From: Kutzneria viridogrisea | GTDB lineage: Bacteria > Actinomycetota > Actinomycetes > Mycobacteriales > Pseudonocardiaceae | DNA: 64,000 bases | Direction: 5' to 3' | NCBI GenBank assembly: GCA_014138725.1 | Contig: JACJID010000001.1 | Coordinates: 806,001-870,000 of the forward strand | In this document: in pieces, positions 16,989 through 24,761 of the stretch | Position numbering within the stretch: the first letter of the stretch is position 1 | Layout of the letters: every line of letters begins with the position of its first letter | Made by a program: the position numbers and the translations under genes | Notes under the pieces: model-generated | Seen by the model: only the letters and a program-made list of their open reading frames with translations | Databases searched by the model: none | Told to the model about the DNA's origin: nothing

Positions 16989-19532
16989 ATGCACCGCCGG
17001 GCAGCCGTGATTGGACAGCAGAACGTGGTCTCGACCCAGTGCCGGTTCACCATCCTCGGACCACCCGGACTCAGTTGCGGTGACGCGGAGCTGGATCTGG
17101 GCGCGCCGCAACAACAGGCGGTACTGATGCTACTGCTGTCCCGCAGCGGCAGTTTCGTCCGGAGCGGCGAGCTGCTTGACGGCCTGTGGGGCGATCGCGC
17201 CCCGGCCACCGGCGAAGCCGTCATCCGCACCTACATCTCGCGCATCCGGCGCCTGCTCTCCGAGCACGGCCTCGGTTGGGCGATCCGCTCGCAGTCCGGG
17301 GGCTACATGCTCGACCCGTCGTTGTTCGAACTCGACGCCACCGAGTTCACGCGGCTGGTCGAGACCGCACGGCAGGAGCGCGCTGGCGGCGGCGTACCGG
17401 CCGCGGCCAGGTACCTGCGGGAGGCTCTCGACCTGTGGACGGGCACCGCGCTGGCCGGGGTGCCGGGCGAGGCCGCCGAGCGGGAACGCGCCCGCCTGGA
17501 GCGGCTGAAGCTGATCGCCACCCAGGAGCTGCTGCAACTGCGCCTGGAGCTGGGGGAGCACGCCGAGGTGGTGGCCGAGGTGCCCCTGCTCCTCCAGCTG
17601 AACCGGCTGGAGGAGCCGTTGTACGAGATCTACCTGCTCGCCCTCTACCGCAGCGGCAGGCGCGCCGAGGCGCTTCAGGTCTACCGGATGGTCTACGACC
17701 TACTGGGCAAGGAGTTGGGCGTCAGCCCGGGACCGCGCCTGCGGGCGATCCACGAGAAGATCCTGCGGGCCGAGGCCGACACCGAGGACGGGTTCGTGCC
17801 CGCCCCCCGCCCACGGGTTCCGGCACCGGTGGCCAAGGAACCACCGGGTGAGCCGGCCGGCGCGGCACTGGACCGCAACCTCGGTCTGCGGTTCGTCGGG
17901 CGGGACGCCGAGCGCGCGGCCTTCGGGGCCATGCTCGAGCGCGGCCACAGCGAAGGGCTCGAGGTGCTTTTTGTCCGCGGTCACGCCGGGATCGGCAAGT
18001 CGACCCTGCTGCGCCGGTTCGCCGCCGACGCCGAGGCTGCGGGGCGCACGGTGTGGCACCTGCACGACCTCACGACCGCGCAACTGCGAGAACGTCTCGA
18101 CCAACTTGCCGGTGGGCTCGCGGGGACGTCCACGGGCCCGGTCGTGCTCCTCGACTCCTGCGAGCGGCACCGCGAACTCGAGCCGTGGCTGCGCGAGGTC
18201 TACCTACGCATGTTGCCAGCGGACGCGATCGTCGTCCTGGCTGGCCGGAGCGGTCCGAGCGTCGCCTGGATCACCGACCCGGCCTGGTCCGGCATGATCG
18301 TGACCCGGCAACTGGACGCCCTCAGCCCCGCGGAGTCGGCGGCGCTGGTCCAAGCGCGGGGCGTGGACCCAGGGTTCGTCACGTCCATTGTGGACTTCGC
18401 GGCGGGCAACCCGCTCGCGCTGTCGCTGGCCGCCGAGGTCGGCCGGAGCATGTCGCACACCGGGCAGCCCTCGCGGCGCGAGGCCGTGCGGTACGTGGTC
18501 GACACGGTGCTGGACCTCCTGGTCGGCGAGGTCCCGACGCCGCGGCACCGGTGGGCGCTGCACGTCTGCGCGCACGCCCGCTACACCACCGAGGACCTTC
18601 TCCGCGTCGCGGTACCGGACGGGGATCCCGCGGAACTGTTCGACTGGCTGCGTGCCCAACCGTACGTCGAGACGCCAGGGCACGGCCTGGACATCAACGG
18701 GGTGCTGCGGGAGGCGCTGGAGGTCCACCTGCGGTGGCGGGATCCGGTCGGCTACGAGCGGATGCACCGGCGGATCCGGCACTACGTGATGAACACGCTG
18801 CTGCGCGACGCAACCGAACCGCGGGCGAGCGTGGCGGTCACGCGGACCATCAGCCACCTGCGGCGCCGGGGCGGGGTGGTGTGCCGCTACGTGTCGGCGA
18901 CCGGGGACCCGGACGTGCGCGTCACCCGGTGCACCCCGGCCGACCACGATGAGCTCGTCGCCCTGGCGCGCGAGGCCTATGGCGAGTTCACCGCGTCCTC
19001 GGTCCGGTTCTGGCTGAACCGCCAGCCGGAGGCGTTCTCCGTGCTGCGGTGCGCCAGGAGCAACCGGTTGCGCGCCTTCATGAGCTGGCTGACCCTCCGC
19101 GCGCCGGAGCGGGCGGAACTGGCTGCCGACCCCGTCATCGCGGACGTGTGGAACGAGGTCGGCAGGCGGGGGGACCTGCCGTCCGGCGCGCACCTGGCCG
19201 TCGCCCGGCACCTGATCTGCCCCGCCTTCGAGGCCAAGCCGAACCCCATCACCGACCTGTTCCTGGCCCGGATGATGCGGGGCTGGGTCCACGAGTCAGG
19301 CCTGGCGGCCTCCTACCTGGTCATCGCGAACCGGCAGCTGTGGTCGCCGCTGATGGACTACCTGGGCCACTACGAACTGGGTCGCTCCCGGTCGGACTAC
19401 CCGGACGCCGTCTTCGGGCACGACTGGCTCGCCGATCCCCCGTCGCGCTGGCAGGACCACCACCTGGAAGACGAGCTGTGGGCGCCGCGGGGGCCGGACC
19501 TGTTCCTCCACGAGGGGCTCGGCGGGCGCTGA
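16989..19532 (+). CDS. SARP-ATPase regulator with extra C-terminal GNAT-like domain
   Basis: An 847-residue fusion. Residues about 18-110 are the SARP winged HTH (FTILGPPGLSCGDAELDLGA, then YISRIRRLLSEHG) and about 115-265 the BTAD (ending GVSPGPRLRAIHEKI). An AAA/NB-ARC-like ATPase follows at about 300-560 with Walker A GHAGIGKSTLLRRFAAD near residue 331. From about residue 640 there is a separate domain (VTRCTPADHDELVALAREAYGE to YLVIANRQLWSPLMDYLGHYELG) whose layout resembles an acyltransferase (GNAT-like) fold instead of the usual TPR repeats. That assignment is by eye. ATG 16989 is used; GTG 17028 is an alternative nearer the HTH. Confidence 0.85.
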   Translation: MHRRAAVIGQQNVVSTQCRFTILGPPGLSCGDAELDLGAPQQQAVLMLLLSRSGSFVRSGELLDGLWGDRAPATGEAVIRTYISRIRRLLSEHGLGWAIRSQSGGYMLDPSLFELDATEFTRLVETARQERAGGGVPAAARYLREALDLWTGTALAGVPGEAAERERARLERLKLIATQELLQLRLELGEHAEVVAEVPLLLQLNRLEEPLYEIYLLALYRSGRRAEALQVYRMVYDLLGKELGVSPGPRLRAIHEKILRAEADTEDGFVPAPRPRVPAPVAKEPPGEPAGAALDRNLGLRFVGRDAERAAFGAMLERGHSEGLEVLFVRGHAGIGKSTLLRRFAADAEAAGRTVWHLHDLTTAQLRERLDQLAGGLAGTSTGPVVLLDSCERHRELEPWLREVYLRMLPADAIVVLAGRSGPSVAWITDPAWSGMIVTRQLDALSPAESAALVQARGVDPGFVTSIVDFAAGNPLALSLAAEVGRSMSHTGQPSRREAVRYVVDTVLDLLVGEVPTPRHRWALHVCAHARYTTEDLLRVAVPDGDPAELFDWLRAQPYVETPGHGLDINGVLREALEVHLRWRDPVGYERMHRRIRHYVMNTLLRDATEPRASVAVTRTISHLRRRGGVVCRYVSATGDPDVRVTRCTPADHDELVALAREAYGEFTASSVRFWLNRQPEAFSVLRCARSNRLRAFMSWLTLRAPERAELAADPVIADVWNEVGRRGDLPSGAHLAVARHLICPAFEAKPNPITDLFLARMMRGWVHESGLAASYLVIANRQLWSPLMDYLGHYELGRSRSDYPDAVFGHDWLADPPSRWQDHHLEDELWAPRGPDLFLHEGLGGR

Positions 19533-19604
19533 GCCGGGTCACAGCGGGAGGCGACCTGCTCGGGGTGCCTAACGATCGGACGGCCGTAGCTGTCCCGGCT
19601 CAGC
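19528..19604. repeat. inverted repeat between convergent SARP-ATPase and ABC-F genes
   Basis: A perfect 11-bp inverted repeat: GCTGAGCCGGG at 19528-19538, overlapping the stop codon of the regulator gene, and CCCGGCTCAGC at 19594-19604, just beyond the ABC-F stop. The 55-nt interior could fold back, giving a long-loop terminator for both convergent genes, or the match may be incidental. Confidence 0.4.
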
Positions 19605-19611
19605 CCGAAGT

Positions 19612-21240
19612 TCAGCGCGGGATGGCGCGCGGCGGTCTCGAGGTCGCGCCAGAACTGCTGTCGACGCGAAGCTCGGCGCCCCGCCATCTCGCGCGCAGCC
19701 GTCGATCGTGGCCGGCAAGCACGATCGCGCCCGGACCCGGGCCCAGCGCATCCTCCAGTTCGTCGCACAGCGCGGGGGACAGGTGGTTCGTCGGTTCGTC
19801 GAGCAACAGCAGTTGCGGTGGATCCGCGACGAGGATCGCGAGGGCCAGCCGCCGTCGCTGGCCCACCGACAGTTCACCGACGGGCTTGTCCGCGTCCCGG
19901 TTTCCCAGCAGCCCCAACGATTCCAGCGGCACGGCCGCCGCGCGCGCCGCGCCGAGTGCGGCCGAGTACGTTTCGCGTGCGGTGCGCCCGGGCTCGTCGA
20001 GCTCGGTGTCCTGGCTCAGCAGAGCCACGCGCAGTCCCGGATGCCGCCGCACCCCGGCCACGTCGAGCCGTCCCGCCAGGACGTGCAGCAGTGTGGACTT
20101 GCCAGCCCCGTTGGGACCCGTGACCAGAAGCCGTGCGGTGGCGCGGATGTCGAGGCGATCGACGGTGAGCCGCCCGGGAACGTGCACCTCCCGCAGCGAC
20201 ACCAGGATCTCGTCCGGTGCCTGCCCGGCGAGCGCGTCCGGGCGGAACCGCAGCGGTGGCGGGGGAGCGGGCACCTGGCGGCGTTCCAGCTCCTCCAGCC
20301 TGCGCGCGGTGTTGCGGACCCGGCGCGAAATCGAGTTCTGCACCCGCCCGGCCCGGTGCCCGTAGCCCATCTTCTCGGTGTCGCGCGGAGCCCGGTTCGG
20401 CGCGACCCGGTGCGTCGTCACGCCGAGCGCCTCCCGCAGAACCGCGATTTCCTCCTGTTCCTCGGCGTAACGACGTTCCCAGCGTTCCCGGTCCGCGCGT
20501 TTGCGCGCCAGGTAACCGCTGTAGTCGCCACCGAACCGGACCGGCCCGTCCACCGCGGGATCGAGATCGAGGATGTCCGTGCACACCGCGTCCAGGAAGG
20601 CGCGGTCGTGACTGGCCAGCACGACGGTGCCAGGCAGACCGCGCAACTGCTCCTCGAGGAACGCCGCGGCGCTGTCGTCGAGGTGGTTGGTCGGCTCGTC
20701 CAGCAGGACCGCGGAGGGCCGGCGGACCAGCAACGCGGCCAGCGCGAGCCGCCCGCGCTGGCCGCCGGACAGTTCGCGCAACGCACGCTCGGGTCCGAGG
20801 CCGCCGAGCCCCAGTCCGTCGAGGACGATCTTCGCCCGCCGGTCGGCGTCCCAGGCGTCGTGGAGTTGGGCCTGTTCCAGCCGCTCGGCGTACTCCGCCA
20901 GCAGATTCTCGTCGTTGGCGAGCAGGGCACCGAGGCGGTCCAGTTCGGCGAGATCCGCGCGCGCATCGGCCAGGGCCTCGTCGACCACGTCGGCCACTGT
21001 CGCCGCAGGGTCGAACGGCATCTCCTGGTGCAGGTAGCCGAGGTCGGCCGGGCGCTCGACGCTGCCGCGGTCCGGCCGGTCCACCCCGGCCAGCACTCGC
21101 AGCAGCGTCGACTTCCCGGCGCCGTTCTCGCCGATCAACCCGATCCGGTGCCCCGGCGCCGCGGTCAGCGACACCCCGTCCAGCACGCGCCGGTCACCGA
21201 GCACGCGCACGAGGTCGTGCGCGATCAGAGCCGCTTCCAT
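19612..21240 (-). CDS. ABC-F family ribosome-associated ATPase (second of tandem pair)
   Basis: A 542-residue soluble protein with two ABC domains and no membrane segments, the ABC-F plan (translation factors or antibiotic-resistance ribosome protectors). Walker A motifs are GENGAGKST (residues about 37-45) and GPNGAGKST near residue 373. Signatures LSGGQRG and LSVGQRR, and Walker B VLLDEPTNHLD and LLLDEPTNHLS, are visible. The interdomain linker (about 240-330) is rich in charged residues, where ABC-Fs reach the ribosomal A/E site. Its ATG lies one base after the stop of the preceding ABC-F gene, so they are co-translated. The second Walker B ends in HLS instead of HLD, which may weaken that site. 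Confidence 0.9.
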   Translation of the reverse strand: MEAALIAHDLVRVLGDRRVLDGVSLTAAPGHRIGLIGENGAGKSTLLRVLAGVDRPDRGSVERPADLGYLHQEMPFDPAATVADVVDEALADARADLAELDRLGALLANDENLLAEYAERLEQAQLHDAWDADRRAKIVLDGLGLGGLGPERALRELSGGQRGRLALAALLVRRPSAVLLDEPTNHLDDSAAAFLEEQLRGLPGTVVLASHDRAFLDAVCTDILDLDPAVDGPVRFGGDYSGYLARKRADRERWERRYAEEQEEIAVLREALGVTTHRVAPNRAPRDTEKMGYGHRAGRVQNSISRRVRNTARRLEELERRQVPAPPPPLRFRPDALAGQAPDEILVSLREVHVPGRLTVDRLDIRATARLLVTGPNGAGKSTLLHVLAGRLDVAGVRRHPGLRVALLSQDTELDEPGRTARETYSAALGAARAAAVPLESLGLLGNRDADKPVGELSVGQRRRLALAILVADPPQLLLLDEPTNHLSPALCDELEDALGPGPGAIVLAGHDRRLRARWRGAELRVDSSSGATSRPPRAIPR

Positions 21241-21241
21241 G

Positions 21242-22864
21242 TCAGCGGCTCACGGGCGCGGCGGTCTCCAGCAGCCTGCCCGCGTCGAGCCGGAGCCAGC
21301 GGTCGATCCGGATCTCGCCGAGGAAGCGTTCGTCGTGGCTGACCACGACGAACGCGCCCTGGTAGGCGTTGAGCGCGCTCTCCAGCTGCCCGGCGCTGAC
21401 CAGGTCGAGGTTATTCGTCGGTTCGTCCAGCAACAGCAGTTGCGGTGCGGGCTCGGCGAACAGGATGCAGGCCAGCGTGGCGCGCAGCCGTTCCCCACCG
21501 GACAGGACCGCGACGGGCAGGTGCGCGCGGTCGCCTCGGAACAGGAAGCGGGCCAGCAGGTTCATCCGCTGTGCCGGGGGCATCGCGGGCGCGAACGCCG
21601 CCAGGTTCTCCGCGACGGTGCGGTCGTTCTCGAGCAGGTCCAGGCGCTGGGACAGGTAGGCGATCCGGCCGTCGGCGCGCTTGACCTCGCCGCCGTCGGG
21701 CTCCAGGTCACCGGTGATCATCCGCAGCAGGGTGGACTTGCCGGAGCCGTTGGCGCCGCTGAGCGCGATGCGTTCCGGTCCGCGGATGGCCAGGTCGACG
21801 CCCCCGCCGAACAGGTCCCGCTTGCGCAGGCCTTCGCCGAGGAACAGGGTCCGCCCGGCGGGCACCGCGGTCTGGGGGAGTTCCAGGGTGATCTTCTGGT
21901 CCTCGCGCAGCGACCGCTCGGCCTCGTCGAGCTTGGCCTTGGCCGCGCTGACCCGGGCCGCGTGCGTGCCGTCGGCCTTGCCCGCGGACTCCTGGGCGTT
22001 GCGCTTGCGGGCGCCGGAGAGGATCTTGGGCAGTCCCGCGTTCGCGAGGTTGCGCTGCGCGTTGCTCGCCCGCTTGGCGGCCCGCTCCCTGGCCTGCTGC
22101 ATCTCGCGCTTCTCGCGCTTGACCTCCTGCTCGGCGTTGCGGATGTGCTTCTCGGCCACCTCGCGCTCGGCCTGGACGGCCTCCTCGTACTCGGTGAAGT
22201 TGCCGCCGTAGTAGCGGACCTCACCGGCGTCGAGCTCGGCGATGCGGTCCATCCGGTCCAGCAGGGCGCGGTCGTGGCTGACCACCAGGAGGCAGCCGGA
22301 CCAGTCCTCGAGTACGGCGTAGAGCTTGCGGCGGGCCTTGAGGTCGAGGTTGTTGGTGGGTTCGTCGAGCAGCAGCACGTCGGGCCGCTTGAGCAGTTGG
22401 GCGGCGAGCCCGAGCGAGACGATCTGCCCGCCGGACAGGGTGCTCAGCCTCCGGTCCAGCGTGACCTCACCCAGGCCGAGCCGGTCCAGCTGGGCGCGGG
22501 TGCGCTCCTCGATGTCCCAGTCGGCGCCGATCGTGGTGAAGTGCTCCTCGGCCACGTCACCGGACTCGACGGCTTCGAGCGCGCGCAGGACCGGCTCGAT
22601 GCCGAGGACCTCGGCCACGGACGGTTCGCCGGTCAGCGGCAGGTCCTGGGGTAGGTAGCCGAGCAGGCCGTCGACGGACACGGTGCCCGCGGTCGGCCGC
22701 AGCTCGCCCGCGATCAGCTTGAGCAGGGTCGTCTTGCCTGCGCCGTTCGGGGCGACCAGGCCGGTGCGGCCGTCCGGGACGGTGAGGGACAGCTGGTCGA
22801 AGACCGGGGTGTCGTCGGGCCAGGAGAAGGACAGACCGGACACGACGATGCGGGAATCTGGCAT
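21242..22864 (-). CDS. ABC-F family ATPase, candidate ribosome-protection resistance factor
   Basis: A 540-residue ABC-F protein. First ABC domain: Walker A APNGAGKTT near residue 37, signature LSGGQIVS, Walker B LLLDEPTNNLD. Second: Walker A GANGSGKST, signature LSGGERLR, Walker B LLLDEPTNNLD. Between them is a long Lys/Arg/Glu-rich linker (about 215-320), which in resistance ABC-Fs reaches toward the peptidyl transferase centre. The frame runs 38 codons further upstream, but ATG 22864 has GAGG 10 nt before it and starts at the conserved domain. It is preceded by a promoter, a 9-codon leader ORF and a hairpin, as in drug-inducible ABC-F genes. The antibiotic class cannot be told from sequence. 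Confidence 0.9.
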   Translation of the reverse strand: MPDSRIVVSGLSFSWPDDTPVFDQLSLTVPDGRTGLVAPNGAGKTTLLKLIAGELRPTAGTVSVDGLLGYLPQDLPLTGEPSVAEVLGIEPVLRALEAVESGDVAEEHFTTIGADWDIEERTRAQLDRLGLGEVTLDRRLSTLSGGQIVSLGLAAQLLKRPDVLLLDEPTNNLDLKARRKLYAVLEDWSGCLLVVSHDRALLDRMDRIAELDAGEVRYYGGNFTEYEEAVQAEREVAEKHIRNAEQEVKREKREMQQARERAAKRASNAQRNLANAGLPKILSGARKRNAQESAGKADGTHAARVSAAKAKLDEAERSLREDQKITLELPQTAVPAGRTLFLGEGLRKRDLFGGGVDLAIRGPERIALSGANGSGKSTLLRMITGDLEPDGGEVKRADGRIAYLSQRLDLLENDRTVAENLAAFAPAMPPAQRMNLLARFLFRGDRAHLPVAVLSGGERLRATLACILFAEPAPQLLLLDEPTNNLDLVSAGQLESALNAYQGAFVVVSHDERFLGEIRIDRWLRLDAGRLLETAAPVSR

Positions 22865-22891
22865 GAAAGAGAGACCTCGGAAGATGTGGGG

Positions 22892-22910
22892 CGCGCCAGT
22901 GAGCGGCGCG
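22892..22910 (-). promoter_or_regulatory. leader hairpin before ABC-F start
   Basis: On the minus strand CGCGCC (22910-22905) pairs with GGCGCG (22897-22892) around a 7-nt loop, 14 nt upstream of the GAGG ribosome binding site. The loop sequence GCTCAC (22904-22899) is perfectly complementary to GTGAGC (22978-22973), which spans the stop codon of the leader ORF. A ribosome stalled on the leader would block that pairing. This fits ribosome-mediated attenuation but is inference. Confidence 0.5.
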
Positions 22911-22974
22911 TGGCTATGGGTGCGACGACATGGCCACCGCGGCGGTACGTGCCGGGGGCCTGCTGACTCCGGGC

Positions 22975-23004
22975 TCACCCGGAGATGTCGTCTTCACCTG
23001 CCAC
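22975..23004 (-). CDS. putative 9-residue leader peptide of ABC-F operon
   Basis: A GTG-initiated micro-ORF encoding MAGEDDISG, with AGGGAG 7 nt upstream, lies between a candidate promoter and the ABC-F hairpin. Its stop codon falls in a segment able to pair with the downstream hairpin loop. Similar short leaders control drug-inducible resistance ABC-F and erm genes through drug-stalled ribosomes. No homology supports this peptide; the call rests on position and signals only. The remainder of the interval 22865-23294 has no convincing gene. Confidence 0.45.
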   Translation of the reverse strand: MAGEDDISG

Positions 23005-23038
23005 GTCAAGTCTCCCTAAAACGGCTCTCTGCCCTTCG

Positions 23039-23069
23039 ACCATAGCAGTTGCGCCGATCTCGAGGTCAA
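23039..23069 (-). promoter_or_regulatory. candidate promoter of ABC-F operon
   Basis: On the minus strand -35 TTGACC (23069-23064) and -10 TATGGT (23044-23039) are separated by 19 bp. Transcription would start near 23032, about 28 nt before the leader ORF and about 168 nt before the ABC-F ATG. Confidence 0.5.
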
Positions 23070-23294
23070 GGCACCAGCCCGGCAGGCGTGTCGTGCCCAG
23101 GTGGTGGATCTCGTAGCCGCGTTCTCGGTCGGGAACAAGCTTCACTGCACTACACAAGTCGGGAATCAGCCAAGAGCTGGCTGGCGGTGGTGGCTGCGGC
23201 GCCTCCCACACATGATGCGGATGACCTTGGTGACGGTGTTGATGATCCGCGACGGCTGGACGCTGCTCGACCGGCGCGGCAGCCTTGTGCCGCG

Positions 23295-23798
23295 CTATAG
23301 ACCAGTTCTGGTGCTGCGGCGTTCGATCGACACCACGTCGCGCCACGCACCGAGGTGCTGGCCGATGCGTTCGCGACGGCCCACCTCACGAAAGCCGACC
23401 CGCTGGTGCAGGGCCAGGCTGGCGGTGTTCTCCGGGAAGATGCCGGACTGCAACGTCCACACCCCGGCGGCCTCGGTGGCCGCGATGTAGGTGTCCAGCA
23501 GGGCACGGCCGACGCCGGTGCCGTGGCGATCGGGGTGAACGTAGACGCTGTGTTCGAGCACCCCGGCGTACACACAGCGGCTGGACACCGGCATCGCGGC
23601 GATCCACCCCAGCACCTCGCCTCCGGAGTCGAGGGCGACGAATCGGTGCTCCGGCAGGTGCGCCTGGTCCCACTGGGGCCAGGGCGGCGCGGTGGTTTCG
23701 AAGCTGGCGTTGCCGGTGTCCAGCCCTGCCTGGTAGATCGACAGCACCTGCTCGGCGTGCTCGGCGCGCATTGCCGTGATGCGCGGCGCGGCGCTCAT
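23295..23798 (-). CDS. arsN1: GNAT N-acetyltransferase, ArsN/phosphinothricin-acetyltransferase type
   Basis: A 167-residue GNAT enzyme that would transfer acetyl from acetyl-CoA to an amino group. It follows the PAT/Bar pattern: NASFETTAPPW near the N-terminus, EHSVYVHPDRHGTGVGRALLD with the acetyl-CoA loop (near residues 83-103), GIFPENTASLALHQRVGF and the C-terminal GQHLGAWRDVVSIER. Its ATG overlaps the stop of an arsR gene by 4 bp, and arsC, acr3 and arsI are close by. In ars operons this family (ArsN1) N-acetylates arsinothricin, an arsenic analogue of phosphinothricin. The assignment to ArsN rests on context; activity on phosphinothricin or methionine sulfoximine is also possible. Confidence 0.85.
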   Translation of the reverse strand: MSAAPRITAMRAEHAEQVLSIYQAGLDTGNASFETTAPPWPQWDQAHLPEHRFVALDSGGEVLGWIAAMPVSSRCVYAGVLEHSVYVHPDRHGTGVGRALLDTYIAATEAAGVWTLQSGIFPENTASLALHQRVGFREVGRRERIGQHLGAWRDVVSIERRSTRTGL

Positions 23799-24115
23799 GG
23801 GAGCATCGCCTCGACCTCGGCCGGGGTCTTGCCCATCATGAGGTCGGCGGCGCTGGGGAAGCAGGACACGCAGCGCTGGTTGACCCGATACAGGGTGGCG
23901 GTGCCGCGCTTGTCCGACAGCACGAACCGGGCCTCGGCGAGGACCTTGAGGTGGGCGGAGACGGTGGACTGGCCGACCGGGACCCGCTCGACGATCTGGC
24001 CGACGGTCATGGGCTCAGGGTGTTCTGCGAGCAGGTTGAGGATCTGCACGCGGGTCGCGTCGGCCAAGGCGCGGAACCAGGCTGCGTAGGTCTCGGCGAG
24101 TCGCCGGTCGAGCAT
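23795..24115 (-). CDS. arsR: ArsR-family metalloregulatory repressor (first copy)
   Basis: A 106-residue ArsR/SmtB repressor. The winged HTH is RVQILNLLAEHPEPMTVGQI followed by VGQSTVSAHLKVLAEA. A Cys pair, C82 and C85 in QRCVSCFP after the wing, could bind As(III) or Sb(III); it is not the classic alpha-3 CVCDL site, so this is a different sensor type from the other ArsR here. The frame is open to 24214, but ATG 24115 has AAAGGGG 6 nt upstream and starts at the conserved region. The ribosome binding site lies inside a 16-bp inverted repeat. It is coupled to arsN1 by a 4-bp overlap. Confidence 0.9.
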   Translation of the reverse strand: MLDRRLAETYAAWFRALADATRVQILNLLAEHPEPMTVGQIVERVPVGQSTVSAHLKVLAEARFVLSDKRGTATLYRVNQRCVSCFPSAADLMMGKTPAEVEAMLP

Positions 24116-24117
24116 GA

Positions 24118-24162
24118 CCGCCCCTTTCATCGTTAATCGACGATAGACGATGAAAGGGGCGG
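24118..24162. promoter_or_regulatory. 16-bp inverted repeat between arsC and arsR: operator and/or terminator
   Basis: CCGCCCCTTTCATCGT (24118-24133) is the exact reverse complement of 24147-24162, with a 13-nt spacer that itself contains an ATCGT...ACGAT dyad with the left arm. It lies 2 bp upstream of the arsR start and covers its ribosome binding site, and it lies 14 bp beyond the arsC stop. It can be the arsC terminator, an ArsR operator, a translational block on arsR, or several of these. Confidence 0.7.
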
Positions 24163-24176
24163 CGGGAAGCGGCTGG

Positions 24177-24761
24177 TCAGGCGCCGGTGGGGACCAGTTC
24201 GGCCAGCAGCCCACGGACCCGGTGGTCGATGTCCTCGCGGATCGGGCGGACGTGCTCGACGTCCTGGCCCGCGGGGTCGGCCAGGTCCCAGTTGAGGTAC
24301 CGCTTGCCCGGGTAGACCGGGCAGGCGTCGCCGCAGCCCATGGTGATCACCACGTCGGCGGCACGCACGGCGTCGTCGGTCAGCGGCTTGGGGAACTCCT
24401 GCGACAGGTCCAGCCCGAGTTCGGCCATGGCCTCGACCACGGCCGGGTTGATCGTGTCCGCGGGTGCCGACCCGGCAGAGCGGACGGTGACCCGGCCGGC
24501 CGCGTGGTGGTGCAGCAGGGCGGCGGCCATCTGGGAGCGCCCGGCGTTGTGGACACAGACGAACAGCACCTCGGGCAGCTCGGACACGACGGCTCCTTGG
24601 TTCTTGGCGATGGCGCGCAGGCGTTCGGCGGCGAAGCGGGTGGCCGGCACGGGCAGGCGGGTGTGGACGCGGGCGGTGGCGGCGAGCAGGGTGTCGGCGT
24701 CGGCGGGTTGGCAGGCTTCGAGGTTGCAGCAGCGGTCGTCAGGCGGAGGGTGCCGTGTCAT
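24177..24761 (-). CDS. arsC: arsenate reductase, low-molecular-weight phosphatase type with N-terminal extension
   Basis: A 194-residue protein reducing As(V) to As(III) in the cytoplasm. The phosphatase-loop motif C-x5-R is VCVHNAGRS with C69 and R75. Two more cysteines, C143 and C147 in MGCGDACPVYPGK, sit where LMW-type arsenate reductases keep resolving residues. The first about 60 residues (with C11, C12, C17) are an extension resembling the small helical domain of some actinobacterial ArsC proteins. The ATG at 24761 lies within the 3' end of acr3 (23-bp overlap), so it is translated with acr3. In actinobacteria the electron donor can be mycothiol/mycoredoxin or thioredoxin; this cannot be decided here. 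Confidence 0.9.
   Translation of the reverse strand: MTRHPPPDDRCCNLEACQPADADTLLAATARVHTRLPVPATRFAAERLRAIAKNQGAVVSELPEVLFVCVHNAGRSQMAAALLHHHAAGRVTVRSAGSAPADTINPAVVEAMAELGLDLSQEFPKPLTDDAVRAADVVITMGCGDACPVYPGKRYLNWDLADPAGQDVEHVRPIREDIDHRVRGLLAELVPTGA

Noticed and set aside
22975..23346. A 123-codon minus-strand frame upstream of the ABC-F pair
   Set aside because: It has no family features and its end coincides with the better supported short leader ORF; it also runs into the arsN1 gene end.
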